The notes below the pieces were generated by a model. That model saw only the letters and a program-made list of their open reading frames with translations. It searched no databases and was not told where the DNA came from. The translations under genes and the position numbers were made by a program. A DNA stretch of 64,000 nt from Arthrobacter sp. 24S4-2 (lineage in GTDB: Bacteria > Actinomycetota > Actinomycetes > Actinomycetales > Micrococcaceae), in contig NZ_CP040018.1 in assembly GCF_005280255.1 (NCBI RefSeq), positions 1,674,001-1,738,000 of the forward strand. Direction: 5' to 3'. Positions 42,163 to 51,907 of the stretch are shown here, one piece after another. Position 1 is the stretch's first letter; every line of letters starts with the position of its first letter.

Positions 42163-43353
42163 TTGCGTGCAACTGTGTTTACAGACGAGTTGGGCCAGGG
42201 CGGCAACGTCGCCGGCGGCCCGGACAACAGTGCAGGACATCACAGCGGGGCAGGCGAGAGCTTTGTCCAACTGATCACTCCCGGCGGTGAGCGCGTCAGT
42301 CATCCCCAGTATGACCACTGGGTCCGGGACGTCAGTGATGAGCAGCTCGGCTCCCTTTACGAGGACCTGGTGGTCATCCGGCGGATCGACACCGAAGCCA
42401 CCGCCCTCCAGCGCCAGGGGGAACTCGCGCTCTGGCCGCCGCTGCTGGGCCAGGAGGCCTCCCAGATCGGTTCCGCGAGGGCGCTCCGGGATGATGACTT
42501 CGTGTTCTCCAGCTACCGCGAGAACGGCGTCGCGTACTGCCGGGGGGTGGACCTGACCGATATCGTCAAGGTGTGGCGGGGTAACGCCTCCGCGGGCTGG
42601 GATCCGTACACCATCAACATGGCAACCCCGCAGATCATCATCGGCGCCCAGACCCTGCATGCCACGGGGTATGCCATGGGCATCCAGAACGACGGAGCAG
42701 ACGCCGTCGCCATTACATACTTCGGTGACGGCGCCACGAGCGAAGGCGACGTTAACGAAGCCATGGTGTTCGCCGCCAGCTTCCAGTCCCCGGTGATCTT
42801 CTTCTGCCAGAACAACCATTGGGCCATTTCCGAACCGGTCCGGCTGCAGTCCCACATCAAGATCGCCGACCGGGCGGCCGGGTTCGGCATTCCCAGCATC
42901 CGGGTGGACGGCAACGACGTCCTGGCCGTGATGGCGGCAACCCGTGAAGCCCTCGAACGGGCACGCCACGGCGGCGGCCCCACCTTCATCGAAGCCGTCA
43001 CCTACCGGATGGGCCCGCACACGACGGCGGACGACCCCACCCGCTACCGGGATGCCAACGAGCTGGAGGACTGGGCGGCGAAGGACCCGATTGCCCGCGT
43101 CCGGGGCCTGCTGGAGCGCAAGGGCCTGCTCACGGAACAGCTCGAGGCGCAGGTGGCTGCCAAGGCCGACGCCGTGGCCAGGGAAATGCGGGCCGGCTGC
43201 ATCAACATGCCGGATCCGAAGCCGCTGGACATCTTCAAGCACGTCTACAGCACCCCCAACTCCTGGCTGGACCGCCAGGAAGACCACTACTCCCGCTACC
43301 TGGCTTCCTTCGGCGATCCCGCAGGGGCCCACTCTGAAGAAGGTGCTCGCTGA
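42163..43353 (+). CDS. bkdA: Branched-chain 2-oxo acid dehydrogenase E1 alpha
   Basis: An up to 396-residue thiamine-diphosphate enzyme. TTG 42163 or GTG 42175 is the start; GAAGG (42158-42162) fits GTG better. The TPP motif GDGATSEGDVNEAMVFA..NN is visible (near 187-217). The heterotetramer with E1 beta decarboxylates the 2-oxo acids of Leu, Ile and Val and passes the acyl group to E2. Its C-terminal 30 residues are family-like. The E1 beta gene starts in the overlapping TGATG. Confidence 0.93.
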   Translation: MRATVFTDELGQGGNVAGGPDNSAGHHSGAGESFVQLITPGGERVSHPQYDHWVRDVSDEQLGSLYEDLVVIRRIDTEATALQRQGELALWPPLLGQEASQIGSARALRDDDFVFSSYRENGVAYCRGVDLTDIVKVWRGNASAGWDPYTINMATPQIIIGAQTLHATGYAMGIQNDGADAVAITYFGDGATSEGDVNEAMVFAASFQSPVIFFCQNNHWAISEPVRLQSHIKIADRAAGFGIPSIRVDGNDVLAVMAATREALERARHGGGPTFIEAVTYRMGPHTTADDPTRYRDANELEDWAAKDPIARVRGLLERKGLLTEQLEAQVAAKADAVAREMRAGCINMPDPKPLDIFKHVYSTPNSWLDRQEDHYSRYLASFGDPAGAHSEEGAR

Positions 43354-44362
43354 TGACGCAAATGACCTTTGCCCGGGCAATAAATTCCGGACTCCGCAAG
43401 TCCCTCGAAAACGACCCCAAAGTGATCCTGATGGGGAGGACATCGGCACCCTCGGCGGCGTCTTCCGCGTCACCGACGGTCTGCAGAAGGACTTCGGCAA
43501 GCACCGCGTTGTGGACACGCCGCTGGCCGAGTCCGCCATCATGGGCACCGCCGTCGGACTTGCCTACCGCGGTTACCGGCCGGTGGTGGAAATCCAGTTC
43601 GACGGGTTCATCTATCCCGCTTTCGACCAGATCGTCTCCCAGGTGGCCAAGCTCCACTACCGTACGCAGGGCGCCGTGAAGATGCCCATCACCGTCCGCG
43701 TTCCGTTCGGCGGCGGCATCGGATCCCCGGAACACCACTCGGAGTCTCCCGAGGCGTACTTCACCCACACCTCCGGACTGCGCGTCGTCAGCGTCTCCAA
43801 CCCGCAGGACGCCTACATCATGATCCAGCAGGCCATCGCTTCAGATGACCCGGTGCTGTACTTCGAACCCAAGCGCCGTTACCACGACAAGGGCGAAGTG
43901 GACGAGTCGGTCGACCCCGCCACGGCACTGTCCATGGAGAAGGCGAGGGTAGTCACCGAGGGCAAGGACGTCACACTCGTTGCCTACGGCCCGCTGGTCA
44001 AGACGGCCAAGGACGCCGCCCTGGCTGCGGCGGACGAGGGCATTTCGGTTGAGGTCATCGACCTGCGCTCGCTGGCCCCGGTGGACTTCGCAACCCTGGA
44101 AGCCTCCGTGCGCAAAACGGGCAGGCTGGTGATCACGCACGAGGCCGGGCAATCCGGCGGTCTCGGCGCCGAGGTGGCCGCGAGCATCACGGAACGTTGC
44201 TTCTACCACCTCGAGGCGGCCCCCGTCCGGGTGACCGGCTTCGACATCCCGTACCCCTATTCGAAGCTTGAGATGCACCATTTGCCGGGTCTGGACAGGA
44301 TCCTGGACGGCGTTGATCGTGCCCTGGGCCGCCCCAACTCCCTCAGCGGGCTGGAAGGATGA
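43353..44362 (+). CDS. bkdB: Branched-chain 2-oxo acid dehydrogenase E1 beta, frameshifted in this sequence
   Basis: Starts at ATG 43353 (MTQMTFARAINSGLRKSLEN). A GGGG run (43433-43436) lacks one G; adding it gives MGEDIGTLGGVFRVTDGLQ and a 336-residue protein. The remainder has VEIQFDGFIYPAFDQI, PFGGGIGSPEHHSESPEAYF and the HEAGQSGGLGAEVAA loop typical of E1 beta. It pairs with E1 alpha. The indel is of the same type as the six others in the window, so a real mutation is unlikely. Confidence 0.92.
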
Positions 44363-45726
44363 GCGCCGCCATGATTAAGGAATTCAGGCTCCCGGACCTC
44401 GGCGAAGGGCTGACGGAATCGGAAATCCTCAGCTGGAAAGTTGCCGTGGGCGACACCGTGGCCCTGAACCAGGTCATCGCGGAAGTGGAAACGGCCAAGG
44501 CCGTCGTCGAACTGCCGTCACCGTTCGCCGGTGTGATCACCGCCCTCCACGAACAGCCCGGAACCGTCGTGGAGGTGGGCAAACCGATCGTTTCCTTCGA
44601 GGTGGCGGGCGACGACGGCGGGCCCGGCGCCGGAGGTCCGGCACCGGCGGAGACCGCCAGGCGCGAGCCAAACCTCGTGGGGTACGGCGCCGTCGTCGAA
44701 GGTTCCGGCCGGCCTGTCCGGCGCGCCCGCACCTTCGCGGCCCCGGTAGTGGAAGCCGCCGAAAGTACGGCCCCGATCGTGGAGCCTGCCGAGACCCGCG
44801 CCGCCCTGACAACCGCTGCGGAACGGCCGCGGTCCACCCCGCCCGTGCGCAAGCTGGCCAAGGACCTCGGCGTTGAGCTCGCGGCGGTGACCGGCACGGG
44901 CGCCGGCGGGCTGATCACGCGCGATGACGTCCGCAATTTTGTGGGCGGGGGAGACCTCCCCGCGGCGGCCCAGGCACTGGCCGGGGCAGAGCCTGCCGTC
45001 AGTGCGGGAACCGGAGCACAGGCGCCGCGTGAAGTACGCACGCCCATCAAGGGAGTCCGGAAACTGACCGCGGCGGCCATGGTGTCCAGCGCCTTCACGG
45101 CACCGCACGCCACGGAATTCCTCACCGTCGACGTCACGCCCACCATGGAACTGCTGGCCCGGCTCAAGGCCAGCAGGGCTTTCGAAGGCCTCAAGCTGAC
45201 GCCCCTGACGCTGGTTGCCAAGGCGCTGCTGATCGCCCTACGCCGCCAGCCGACGCTTAACACACGTTGGGACGAAGCCAACCAGGAGATCGTGCAGTTC
45301 AACTACGTGAACCTGGGAATCGCCGCGGCCACTCCCAGGGGGCTGACGGTGCCGAACATCAAGGACGCCGACCGGATGTCCCTGACGGAGTTGTCCACGG
45401 CGCTCACGTCTTTGACCGAGACTGCCCGCGCCGGGAAGACCAGCCCTGCCGAGCTTTCTGGCGGCACCATCTCCATTACGAACATCGGGGTGTTCGGCAT
45501 CGATGCCGGCACACCGATCCTCAACCCCGGCGAAGCTGCGATCCTCGCCATGGGGGCGGTGCGGAATATGCCGTGGGAGTACAAGAACGAGGTGGCGCTG
45601 CGCCAGGTCATGACCCTCAGCCTGTCCTTCGACCACCGCCTGGTGGACGGCGAGCAGGGGTCCCGTTTCCTCGCGGACATCGGTGCCATCCTGGCTGACC
45701 CCGGCATGGTCCTGGCCATGGTCTAG
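44359..45726 (+). CDS. bkdC: Branched-chain 2-oxo acid dehydrogenase E2, dihydrolipoyl acyltransferase
   Basis: A 455-residue protein with a lipoyl domain (about 1-85; lipoyl Lys in EVETAKAVVELP near 46), a Pro/Ala-rich linker, a peripheral-subunit-binding domain (about 155-195; VRKLAKDLGVELAAVTGTG) and a catalytic domain with SFDHRLVDGEQG near 425, where the HxxxDG His acts. It transfers the acyl group to CoA. No E3 gene is present in the window, so a shared dihydrolipoamide dehydrogenase must act. It overlaps the E1 beta gene. Confidence 0.94.
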   Translation: MSAAMIKEFRLPDLGEGLTESEILSWKVAVGDTVALNQVIAEVETAKAVVELPSPFAGVITALHEQPGTVVEVGKPIVSFEVAGDDGGPGAGGPAPAETARREPNLVGYGAVVEGSGRPVRRARTFAAPVVEAAESTAPIVEPAETRAALTTAAERPRSTPPVRKLAKDLGVELAAVTGTGAGGLITRDDVRNFVGGGDLPAAAQALAGAEPAVSAGTGAQAPREVRTPIKGVRKLTAAAMVSSAFTAPHATEFLTVDVTPTMELLARLKASRAFEGLKLTPLTLVAKALLIALRRQPTLNTRWDEANQEIVQFNYVNLGIAAATPRGLTVPNIKDADRMSLTELSTALTSLTETARAGKTSPAELSGGTISITNIGVFGIDAGTPILNPGEAAILAMGAVRNMPWEYKNEVALRQVMTLSLSFDHRLVDGEQGSRFLADIGAILADPGMVLAMV

Positions 45727-45799
45727 CCAGCAGACGGCGGAAGCTGCCGGCCCACCCTTCCCGGAGCGGTGGCCGGCGGCTGCGGCCGTCGGCAATTGT

Positions 45800-45867
45800 G
45801 GGGCACTTTGAGGCCAATTTGCGACGGCGCCACCACAGTTTTCGGCGTGTCCGTGTCTAAGTGCCCC
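45800..45867. terminator. Possible bidirectional hairpin between bkdC and the TetR gene
   Basis: GGGGCACTT (45800-45808) and AAGTGCCCC (45859-45867) pair perfectly over a 50-base loop. It is located between convergent genes. The large loop makes an ordinary terminator uncertain. Confidence 0.4.
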
Positions 45868-45925
45868 GGTTAGGCCGCGGGCCAGCGTCCCGAGAGGCGT
45901 CAGCTTTGATTTTTCCGCGGCAGCG

Positions 45926-46639
45926 TCAGCTGAGCGGTTGGGGCGTGGCGGCCACCAGCAGGGCAGCGAGGGCCATGCTTTCCAGCAGCGGCCGCGCAGA
46001 CTTGGTGGCCACCCGCCGACCGTGGCTGCGGACAGAATGCGGTGTGGAGTTGATGAGGCCAAAGGCTGCGTGCGCCCGCATGCGGAGTTCGGCCGCGTCC
46101 GTCCCGCCGTGAAGCTGTTGAAGCACTTCAACCCACAGCTCCACGTAGTTGCGCTGGAGGGTGCGCACGTCGGCCTGGTCGTCGTCGGTGAGATTGCTGA
46201 AGTCGCGGTCCTGGACCCGGATGACGTCGGGGTTGCTCAGCGCGAAGTCCACGTGGAACTGGACCAGCCGGGCCAGGGCGGCAGCGGGGTCGCCGGCATC
46301 CGCCACAACACGGCGTCCGCCGTCCAGCAGTTCCTGGCTCACGCTCAGCAGGAGCGCCCCCAGCACCGCCTGCTTGCCCGCGAAATGCCGGTAGACGGCG
46401 GGTCCGCTGACACCTGCGGCGGCGCCGAGGTCCTCCAGGGAAACGCGATTGAAGCCGTTGACGGCGAAAAGTGTGGCTGCCGAGGACAGCAACGCCCGGC
46501 GCCTGCTCTCTTTTGCCTGGCTGCGCTGGGTTGCTTGGGTGGGCGGGGTTGCTTGGGTGGGCGGTATTGCCCGGATGGGCAGCTCCGCCTGGCTGTCGGG
46601 GCCGGGCTGCGTTGCCGGGCCACGCTCGATGATCGGCAC
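45926..46639 (-). CDS. TetR-family regulator of the acyl-CoA carboxylase/leucine operon
   Basis: A 237-residue regulator from GTG 46639, with AGGAGG eight bases upstream. Residues 1-40 are low-complexity, with repeated PPTQAT units (encoded by an 18-bp repeat at 46530-46565). The HTH follows (about 50-85, NGFNRVSLEDLGAAAGVSGP), with HFAGKQAVLGALL after it; the ligand domain is helical. It is divergent from the carboxylase genes at 46787 and probably represses them. Two GTTA-N8-TAAC sites lie between. Confidence 0.88.
   Translation of the reverse strand: MPIIERGPATQPGPDSQAELPIRAIPPTQATPPTQATQRSQAKESRRRALLSSAATLFAVNGFNRVSLEDLGAAAGVSGPAVYRHFAGKQAVLGALLLSVSQELLDGGRRVVADAGDPAAALARLVQFHVDFALSNPDVIRVQDRDFSNLTDDDQADVRTLQRNYVELWVEVLQQLHGGTDAAELRMRAHAAFGLINSTPHSVRSHGRRVATKSARPLLESMALAALLVAATPQPLS
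46530..46565. repeat. 18-bp tandem repeat inside the TetR gene
   Basis: Two adjacent units GTTGCTTGGGTGGGCGGG (one base differs at the end) encode PPTQAT twice; a third degenerate unit follows. In-frame expansion of an N-terminal linker. Confidence 0.8.
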
Positions 46640-46694
46640 ATTTCCTCCTTGGAACTGCAAATCCTAGCAATGCGCGAGCGTGTTGGACATCACA

Positions 46695-46710
46695 GTTAAT
46701 AGAGACTAAC
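46695..46710. promoter_or_regulatory. Candidate TetR site 1, GTTA-N8-TAAC
   Basis: GTTAATAGAGACTAAC (46695-46710). It fits GTTAnTnnnnAnTAAC exactly like the 27257 site. It sits 56 bp from the TetR start and 77 bp from the carboxylase start. Confidence 0.6.
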
Positions 46711-46720
46711 CTAAATCTCA

Positions 46721-46736
46721 GTTATGCGGTACTAAC
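46721..46736. promoter_or_regulatory. Candidate TetR site 2, GTTA-N8-TAAC
   Basis: GTTATGCGGTACTAAC (46721-46736). With site 1, it shares CAGTTA-N6-ACTAACC as a direct repeat with 26-base spacing. Confidence 0.55.
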
Positions 46737-46786
46737 CGAATTGCTCAGGTCGGCCCCGTTGGGGCGTCCGGGAATGGAAGCAGTCA

Positions 46787-48393
46787 ATGGAGACAATCGC
46801 CAGCCAGCTGGACGCGAGCAGCGCAGCCTTCACCGCAAACCGGGAGGCCCAGCTGGGGCTCGCGCGTGAGCTGCGGGAACGCCTCGCGGCCGCAGCCCTG
46901 GGCGGTCCGGAGAAGTCCCGGGAACGCCACGTTGCACGCGGCAAGCTCCTCCCGCGTGAACGCATCGACCAGCTGCTCGACGACGGCAGCCCCTTCCTGG
47001 AGATCGCCCCGCTGGCAGCCAACGGCATGTACAACGACGATTCCCCGGGGCCGGCGTCATTGCCGGGATCGGCCTGGTCCACGGCCGCCAAGTGCTGGTG
47101 ATCTCCAACGACGCGACAGTCAAGGGCGGCACCTACTACCCGATGACGGTGAAGAAGCACCTGCGGGCGCAGGAAATTGCCCTGGAGAACCGGCTCCCCT
47201 GCATTTACCTCGTGGACTCGGGCGGCGCTTTCCTGCCGAAGCAGGACGAGGTGTTCCCGGACAAGGAGCATTTCGGCCGGATCTTCTTCAACCAGGCGAA
47301 GATGTCCGCGGCAAAGATCCCGCAGATCGCCTCGGTGATGGGCTCCTGCACCGCCGGCGGCGCGTACGTGCCCGCGATGAGCGACGAGACCGTGATTGTC
47401 CGCAACCAGGGCACAATCTTCCTGGGCGGTCCGCCGCTGGTGAAGGCCGCGATCGGTGAAATCGTCACGGCGGAGGAGCTCGGCGGCGGGGACGTCCATT
47501 CGAAAATCTCCGGCGTCACCGACCACCTGGCCGAAAACGATGAGCACGCCCTGCAGATCGTCCGGGACATCGTCTCCACCCTGCCGGGGCCGGCTGCCCC
47601 CGCCTGGGAGGTGGACACCGCCGTCGAGCCTGTGGCGGATCCGGAGGAGCTGTACGGCGCCGTCCCAACGGACGTCAACGCGCAGTACGACGTGCGCGAG
47701 GTCATCGCCCGGCTGGTGGACGGCAGCCGGTTCCACGAGTTCAAGAAGAACTACGGCACCACCCTGGTCACCGGCTTCGCGAAGCTTCACGGGCACCCGG
47801 TAGGCATTGTTGCCAACAACGGCGTGCTTTTCAGCGAGTCCTCGCTCAAGGGCGCGCACTTCATTGAACTGTGCGACCAGCGCGGCATTCCCCTGATCTT
47901 CCTGCAGAACATTTCCGGGTTCATGGTCGGCAAGGACTCGGAGCAGGGCGGCATTGCCAAGAACGGCGCCAAGATGGTCACCGCCGTCGCCACCGCCCGC
48001 GTGCCCAAACTGACCGTGGTGATCGGCGGATCCTTCGGTGCCGGCAACTACTCCATGTGCGGGCGGGCCTACTCACCGCGTTTCCTCTGGATGTGGCCCG
48101 CCAGCCGGATCTCCGTGATGGGAGGCAACCAGGCCTCCAGCGTGCTGGCCACCGTCAAACGCGACCAGTATGAGGCACGCGGTGAGGAATGGTCCGCCGA
48201 GGACGAGGAAGCCTTTAAAGCACCCATCAAGGCCCAGTACGAGGACCAGGGAGGCCCGTACTACTCCACCGCCCGCCTCTGGGACGACGGCGTGATCGAC
48301 CCCGCGGACACCCGCACCGTCCTGGGACTGGCGCTCGACGTCGTCTCCCGCACCCCTCTGCCGGAGACCTCCTTCGGCCTTTTCCGGATGTGA
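46787..48393 (+). CDS. accD1: Acyl-CoA carboxylase beta subunit (methylcrotonyl-CoA carboxylase-like), frameshifted in this sequence
   Basis: Carboxyltransferase subunit. The ATG 46787 frame (METIASQLDASSAAFTANRE) breaks at a GGGG run (47047-47050); adding one G gives GAGVIAGIGLVHGRQVLVIS and a 535-residue protein, the usual length. Later segments: CIYLVDSGGAFLPKQDEVFP (near 139), GSCTAGGAYVPAMSDE (near 186) and FGAGNYSMCGRAYSPRFLWM near 420. It is grouped with biotin carboxylase, acyl-CoA dehydrogenase and CoA transferases, which points to methylcrotonyl-CoA in leucine catabolism. The indel looks like an error. Confidence 0.93.
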
Positions 48394-48400
48394 GCCAGCA

Positions 48401-50580
48401 ATGACTATTTCTTCGCCGACCACAACCTCCCAGAAGCCGCTGTTCAACACGGTGCTCGTCGCGAACCGCGGCGAGATCGCCTGCCGCGTGATCCGGACCC
48501 TGCGCGCCCTTGGTATCCGTTCGGTCGCCGTCTACAGCGACGCCGACGCCGGTGCCCGCCACGTGCGCGAAGCCGACCGTGCCGTCCGGATCGGCCCGGC
48601 GGCCGCCACCGAGAGCTACCTCAAGATCGGGGCCATCATCCAGGCGTGCCGCGAGACCGGCGCCGAGGCAGTGCACCCGGGCTACGGCTTCCTGAGCGAG
48701 AACGTCGACTTCGCCCGCGCCCTCGAAGCTGCCGGGATCACGTTCATCGGGCCCGGCGTCGAATCCCTCAACGTCATGGGCGACAAGATCCGCTCCAAGA
48801 ACCACGTGACCGGTTACGGCGTGCCCGTGGTGCCGGGCGTTGCCGAGCCCGGGATGACGGATGCCCAGCTGATTGAGGCCGGCACGGGTGTCGGGTTCCC
48901 GCTGCTGATCAAGCCCTCCGCGGGCGGCGGCGGCAAGGGCATGCATATTGTAGAACGCCCCGAGGACCTGGAGGCCACCCTGGCCACCGCCCGGCGGGTC
49001 GCGGCCAGCGCCTTCGGCGACGACACCCTGTTCCTGGAACGGCTTGTCACCACGCCGCGGCACATCGAAGTCCAGGTTCTCGCCGACAACCACGGCAACG
49101 TCATCCACCTGGGGGAGCGTGAGTGCTCGCTGCAGCGCCGCCACCAGAAAGTCATCGAGGAGGCGCCCGCCCCGCTGATGGAGTCCCTGCCCGACGGCGC
49201 TGCCGTCCGCGCCCGGATCGGTGAGGCCGCCTGCAACGCCGCCCGCAGCGTCCACTACTCCGGCGCCGGCACCGTGGAGTTCCTGGTCTCGGACAACGCC
49301 CCGGACGAGTTCTTCTTCATGGAGATGAACACCCGCCTCCAGGTCGAACACCCAGTCACCGAGATGGTCACCGGAATCGACCTGGTCGAATGGCAGGTCC
49401 GGATCGCCGCCGGTGAGGTGCTCACGGTGGCCCAGGGCGACGTCGTGCTTAACGGGCACTCGGTGGAAGCGCGGGTCTACGCCGAAATCCCGGAACGCAA
49501 CTTCCTGCCCTCCACCGGACGGGTTGTGTTGCTGGACGAACAGTCCGCTGACTCAGCGGGCCGCGTCCGCGTCGACTCCGCACTGCTGGAGGGTCTCCAG
49601 ATCTCCTCGAGCTATGACCCGATGATTTCGAAGGTCATTGCGTGGGGGAGGATCGCACGGCGGCGTTGGACACCCTGGACGATGCGCTCGCCGGGTACAC
49701 CGCGCTGGGCATCGACACCAACGTCGAATACCTGCGACTGCTGATCAACGACGCCGACGTCCGCGCCGGACGGCTCGACACGGGCCTGATCGAGCGCAGG
49801 ATGCCGGAATTCACCTTCCGCCATGCGGGTGAGTTCGAGGTGGCTGCCGCTGCCGTCTACCTCGCTGCTGTGCAGGAGCATGATGCGCAGGCCGCCGGGA
49901 CAAGCCCGTGGGACCTCCGCGACGGTTGGAGGCTTGGCGCTCGCGCCCCGCGGCGGATCAGCCTGGGCCTGCCCGGCGGCGGTGTCGCCACGGTAGGGGT
50001 GTCCGGCGCGGTAGGGCAGGGCACGGCGACGTTGAGCGTCGACGGCGGGCCGCAGCGCCCGGCATCACTTCGTTTCCCCAAACGCAACCACGCAGAGTTG
50101 ATTCTCGGCGGCGAGGTCCGGACGTACTCGCTCGCGCCGGTGTCCATGGGAAGCGTCCGGCCGGGCCGGGACAACCCGGCGCCCACGGAGATCTTCCTCG
50201 GCAACGACGGCTGGTCCTGCCGGCTCGAGGTGCTCACGCGCGAGTCCCGGCTCGCACGCGTCCTGGCCGCCGTCCAGCGCGAGGAAGGCGCCGCGGACCC
50301 CGAGGTCCGGTCAGCCATGCCGGGCACGGTGGTGTCCGTCTCCGTCCGGGACGGCGAAACCGTCGAGGCCGGTCAGGTGCTGCTCTCGGTGGAGGCCATG
50401 AAGATGGAGCACCAGCTCGTGGCGCCGCTCGACGGCACGGTCCACATCAGCGTCGGATCCGGCGACCTCGTCAAGGCGGACCAGGTGGTTGCCACGGTCC
50501 ACCCCGCTGCCACGGCCGCACCGCCGGCGGCGGCGGACGCAGTGGAGGACGCCGTCATCGCTATGGGCGCGGCAGAGTAG
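48401..50580 (+). CDS. accA1: Acyl-CoA carboxylase alpha subunit (biotin carboxylase plus BCCP), frameshifted in this sequence
   Basis: After correction, about 726 residues. The biotin-carboxylase domain has LVANRGEIACRVIRTLRALG (near 15), the ATP loop PSAGGGGKGMHIV near 170, and MEMNTRLQVEHPVTEMVTG near 307-325. A run of five G (49644-49648) lacks one base; adding it joins MISKVIAWGEDRTAAL to the C-terminal part. The C-terminal biotin domain has VEAMKMEHQLVAP, with the biotinyl-Lys in MKM. Together with AccD1 it carboxylates an acyl-CoA, probably 3-methylcrotonyl-CoA. The gene follows AccD1 after 7 bases. Confidence 0.93.
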
Positions 50581-50683
50581 CCCCTCCGCCGCCGGTTCCA
50601 GACCGATTCGGACGGTCGGTCCGGATCTAACCATTCACTACCCCCAACAGACCAGTTAGTTAATAAGACAAGGAATACCCAAC

Positions 50684-51859
50684 ATGGCTGATTTTGAGCT
50701 CAGCGAGGAATACCAGGACCTCAGCAATACTGTCCGCGAATTCGCTGACGAAGTGGTGGCACCGGTATCCGCTAAGCACGACGAGGAACACAGCTTCCCG
50801 TACGAAGTCGTCTCCCAGATGGCTGACATGGGCCTCTTCGGGCTCCCCTTCCCGGAAGAGTTCGGCGGCATGGGCGGCGACTACTTCGCCCTGGCGCTGG
50901 CCCTGGAACAGCTGGGTCGGGTGGACCAGTCCGTGGCGATCACCCTCGAAGCCGGCGTCTCCCTTGGCGCCATGCCGGTCTACCGCTTCGGCACCGATGC
51001 CCAGAAAGAGGAGTGGCTGCCGTCCCTGGCGTCCGGAAAGGCGCTCGCCGGCTTCGGCCTGACCGAGCCGGAAGCCGGCTCCGATGCGGGCGGGACCAAG
51101 ACTACCGCCCGGCTCGAGGTCGTCGGAGGCGAAAAGACCTGGATCATCAACGGCAACAAGGAGTTCATCACCAACTCCGGCACTGACATCACGCGCCTGG
51201 TCACCGTGACGGCCGTAACTGCCAAGCACGAGCGCAAGGACGGCAGCGTCAAGAAGGAAATCTCCACCATCCTGGTGCCCACCAACACCCCCGGATTCAA
51301 GGCGGAGAAGGCCTACAACAAGGTGGGCTGGAACGCCTCCGATACCCACCCGCTGACGCTCAAGGACGTCCACGTGCCCGAAGCGAACCTCCTGGGCGGA
51401 CAGGGCCGCGGCTACGCGAACTTCCTGTCCATCCTGGATGAGGGCCGCATCGCCATCGCAGCACTGGCCACGGGAGCGGCGCAGGGCTGCGTGGACCTGT
51501 CCGTCAAATACGCCAAGGAGCGCAGCGCCTTCGGCCACAACATCGGCAAGTACCAGGCCATCGCCTTCAAGATTGCCCGGATGCAGGCCCGCGCCCACAC
51601 GGCACGGCTGGCCTACTACGATGCCGCGGCGCGGATGCTGGCCGGGAAGCCGTTCAAGACGCAGGCGGCCATCGCTAAGATGGTCGCAGGTGAGGCAGCC
51701 ATGGACAACGCGCGGGACGCCACCCAGGTGTTCGGCGGCTATGGTTTCATCAACGAGTTCACCGTGGCACGCCACTACCGCGACTCCAAGATCCTTGAAG
51801 TGGGGGAGGGCACCACCGAGGTCCAGCTGATGCTGATCGCCCGCGAACTCGGCCTTTAG
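50684..51859 (+). CDS. Acyl-CoA dehydrogenase (isovaleryl-CoA dehydrogenase-like)
   Basis: A 391-residue FAD enzyme with FGLTEPEAGSDAGG (near 123-136), INGNKEFITNSGTD near 157, GVGRGxANFLSILDEGRIAI-like GQGRGYANFLSILDEGRIAI near 240-259, and EVGEGTTEVQ near 371 with a catalytic Glu position. It oxidises an acyl-CoA; in the corresponding Mycobacterium cluster this slot is FadE19, linked to isovaleryl-CoA. Half-sites CTAACC and CAGTTAG lie upstream (near 50626 and 50649), but not a complete palindrome. Confidence 0.88.
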   Translation: MADFELSEEYQDLSNTVREFADEVVAPVSAKHDEEHSFPYEVVSQMADMGLFGLPFPEEFGGMGGDYFALALALEQLGRVDQSVAITLEAGVSLGAMPVYRFGTDAQKEEWLPSLASGKALAGFGLTEPEAGSDAGGTKTTARLEVVGGEKTWIINGNKEFITNSGTDITRLVTVTAVTAKHERKDGSVKKEISTILVPTNTPGFKAEKAYNKVGWNASDTHPLTLKDVHVPEANLLGGQGRGYANFLSILDEGRIAIAALATGAAQGCVDLSVKYAKERSAFGHNIGKYQAIAFKIARMQARAHTARLAYYDAAARMLAGKPFKTQAAIAKMVAGEAAMDNARDATQVFGGYGFINEFTVARHYRDSKILEVGEGTTEVQLMLIARELGL

Positions 51860-51907
51860 CACCCCGTTGGGGAGCAAACCAGGGAGCGGGACCAGGAGGG
51901 ATCGACG

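Noticed and set aside
43353..44362. Programmed ribosomal frameshifting as explanation of the broken frames
   Set aside because: No slippery heptamer with downstream structure; seven unrelated genes share only a short G/C run, which fits undercalled homopolymers better.
50600..50683. A further TetR site ahead of the acyl-CoA dehydrogenase at 50684
   Set aside because: Only scattered half-sites (CTAACC, CAGTTAG) are present, in the wrong orientation for GTTA-N8-TAAC.
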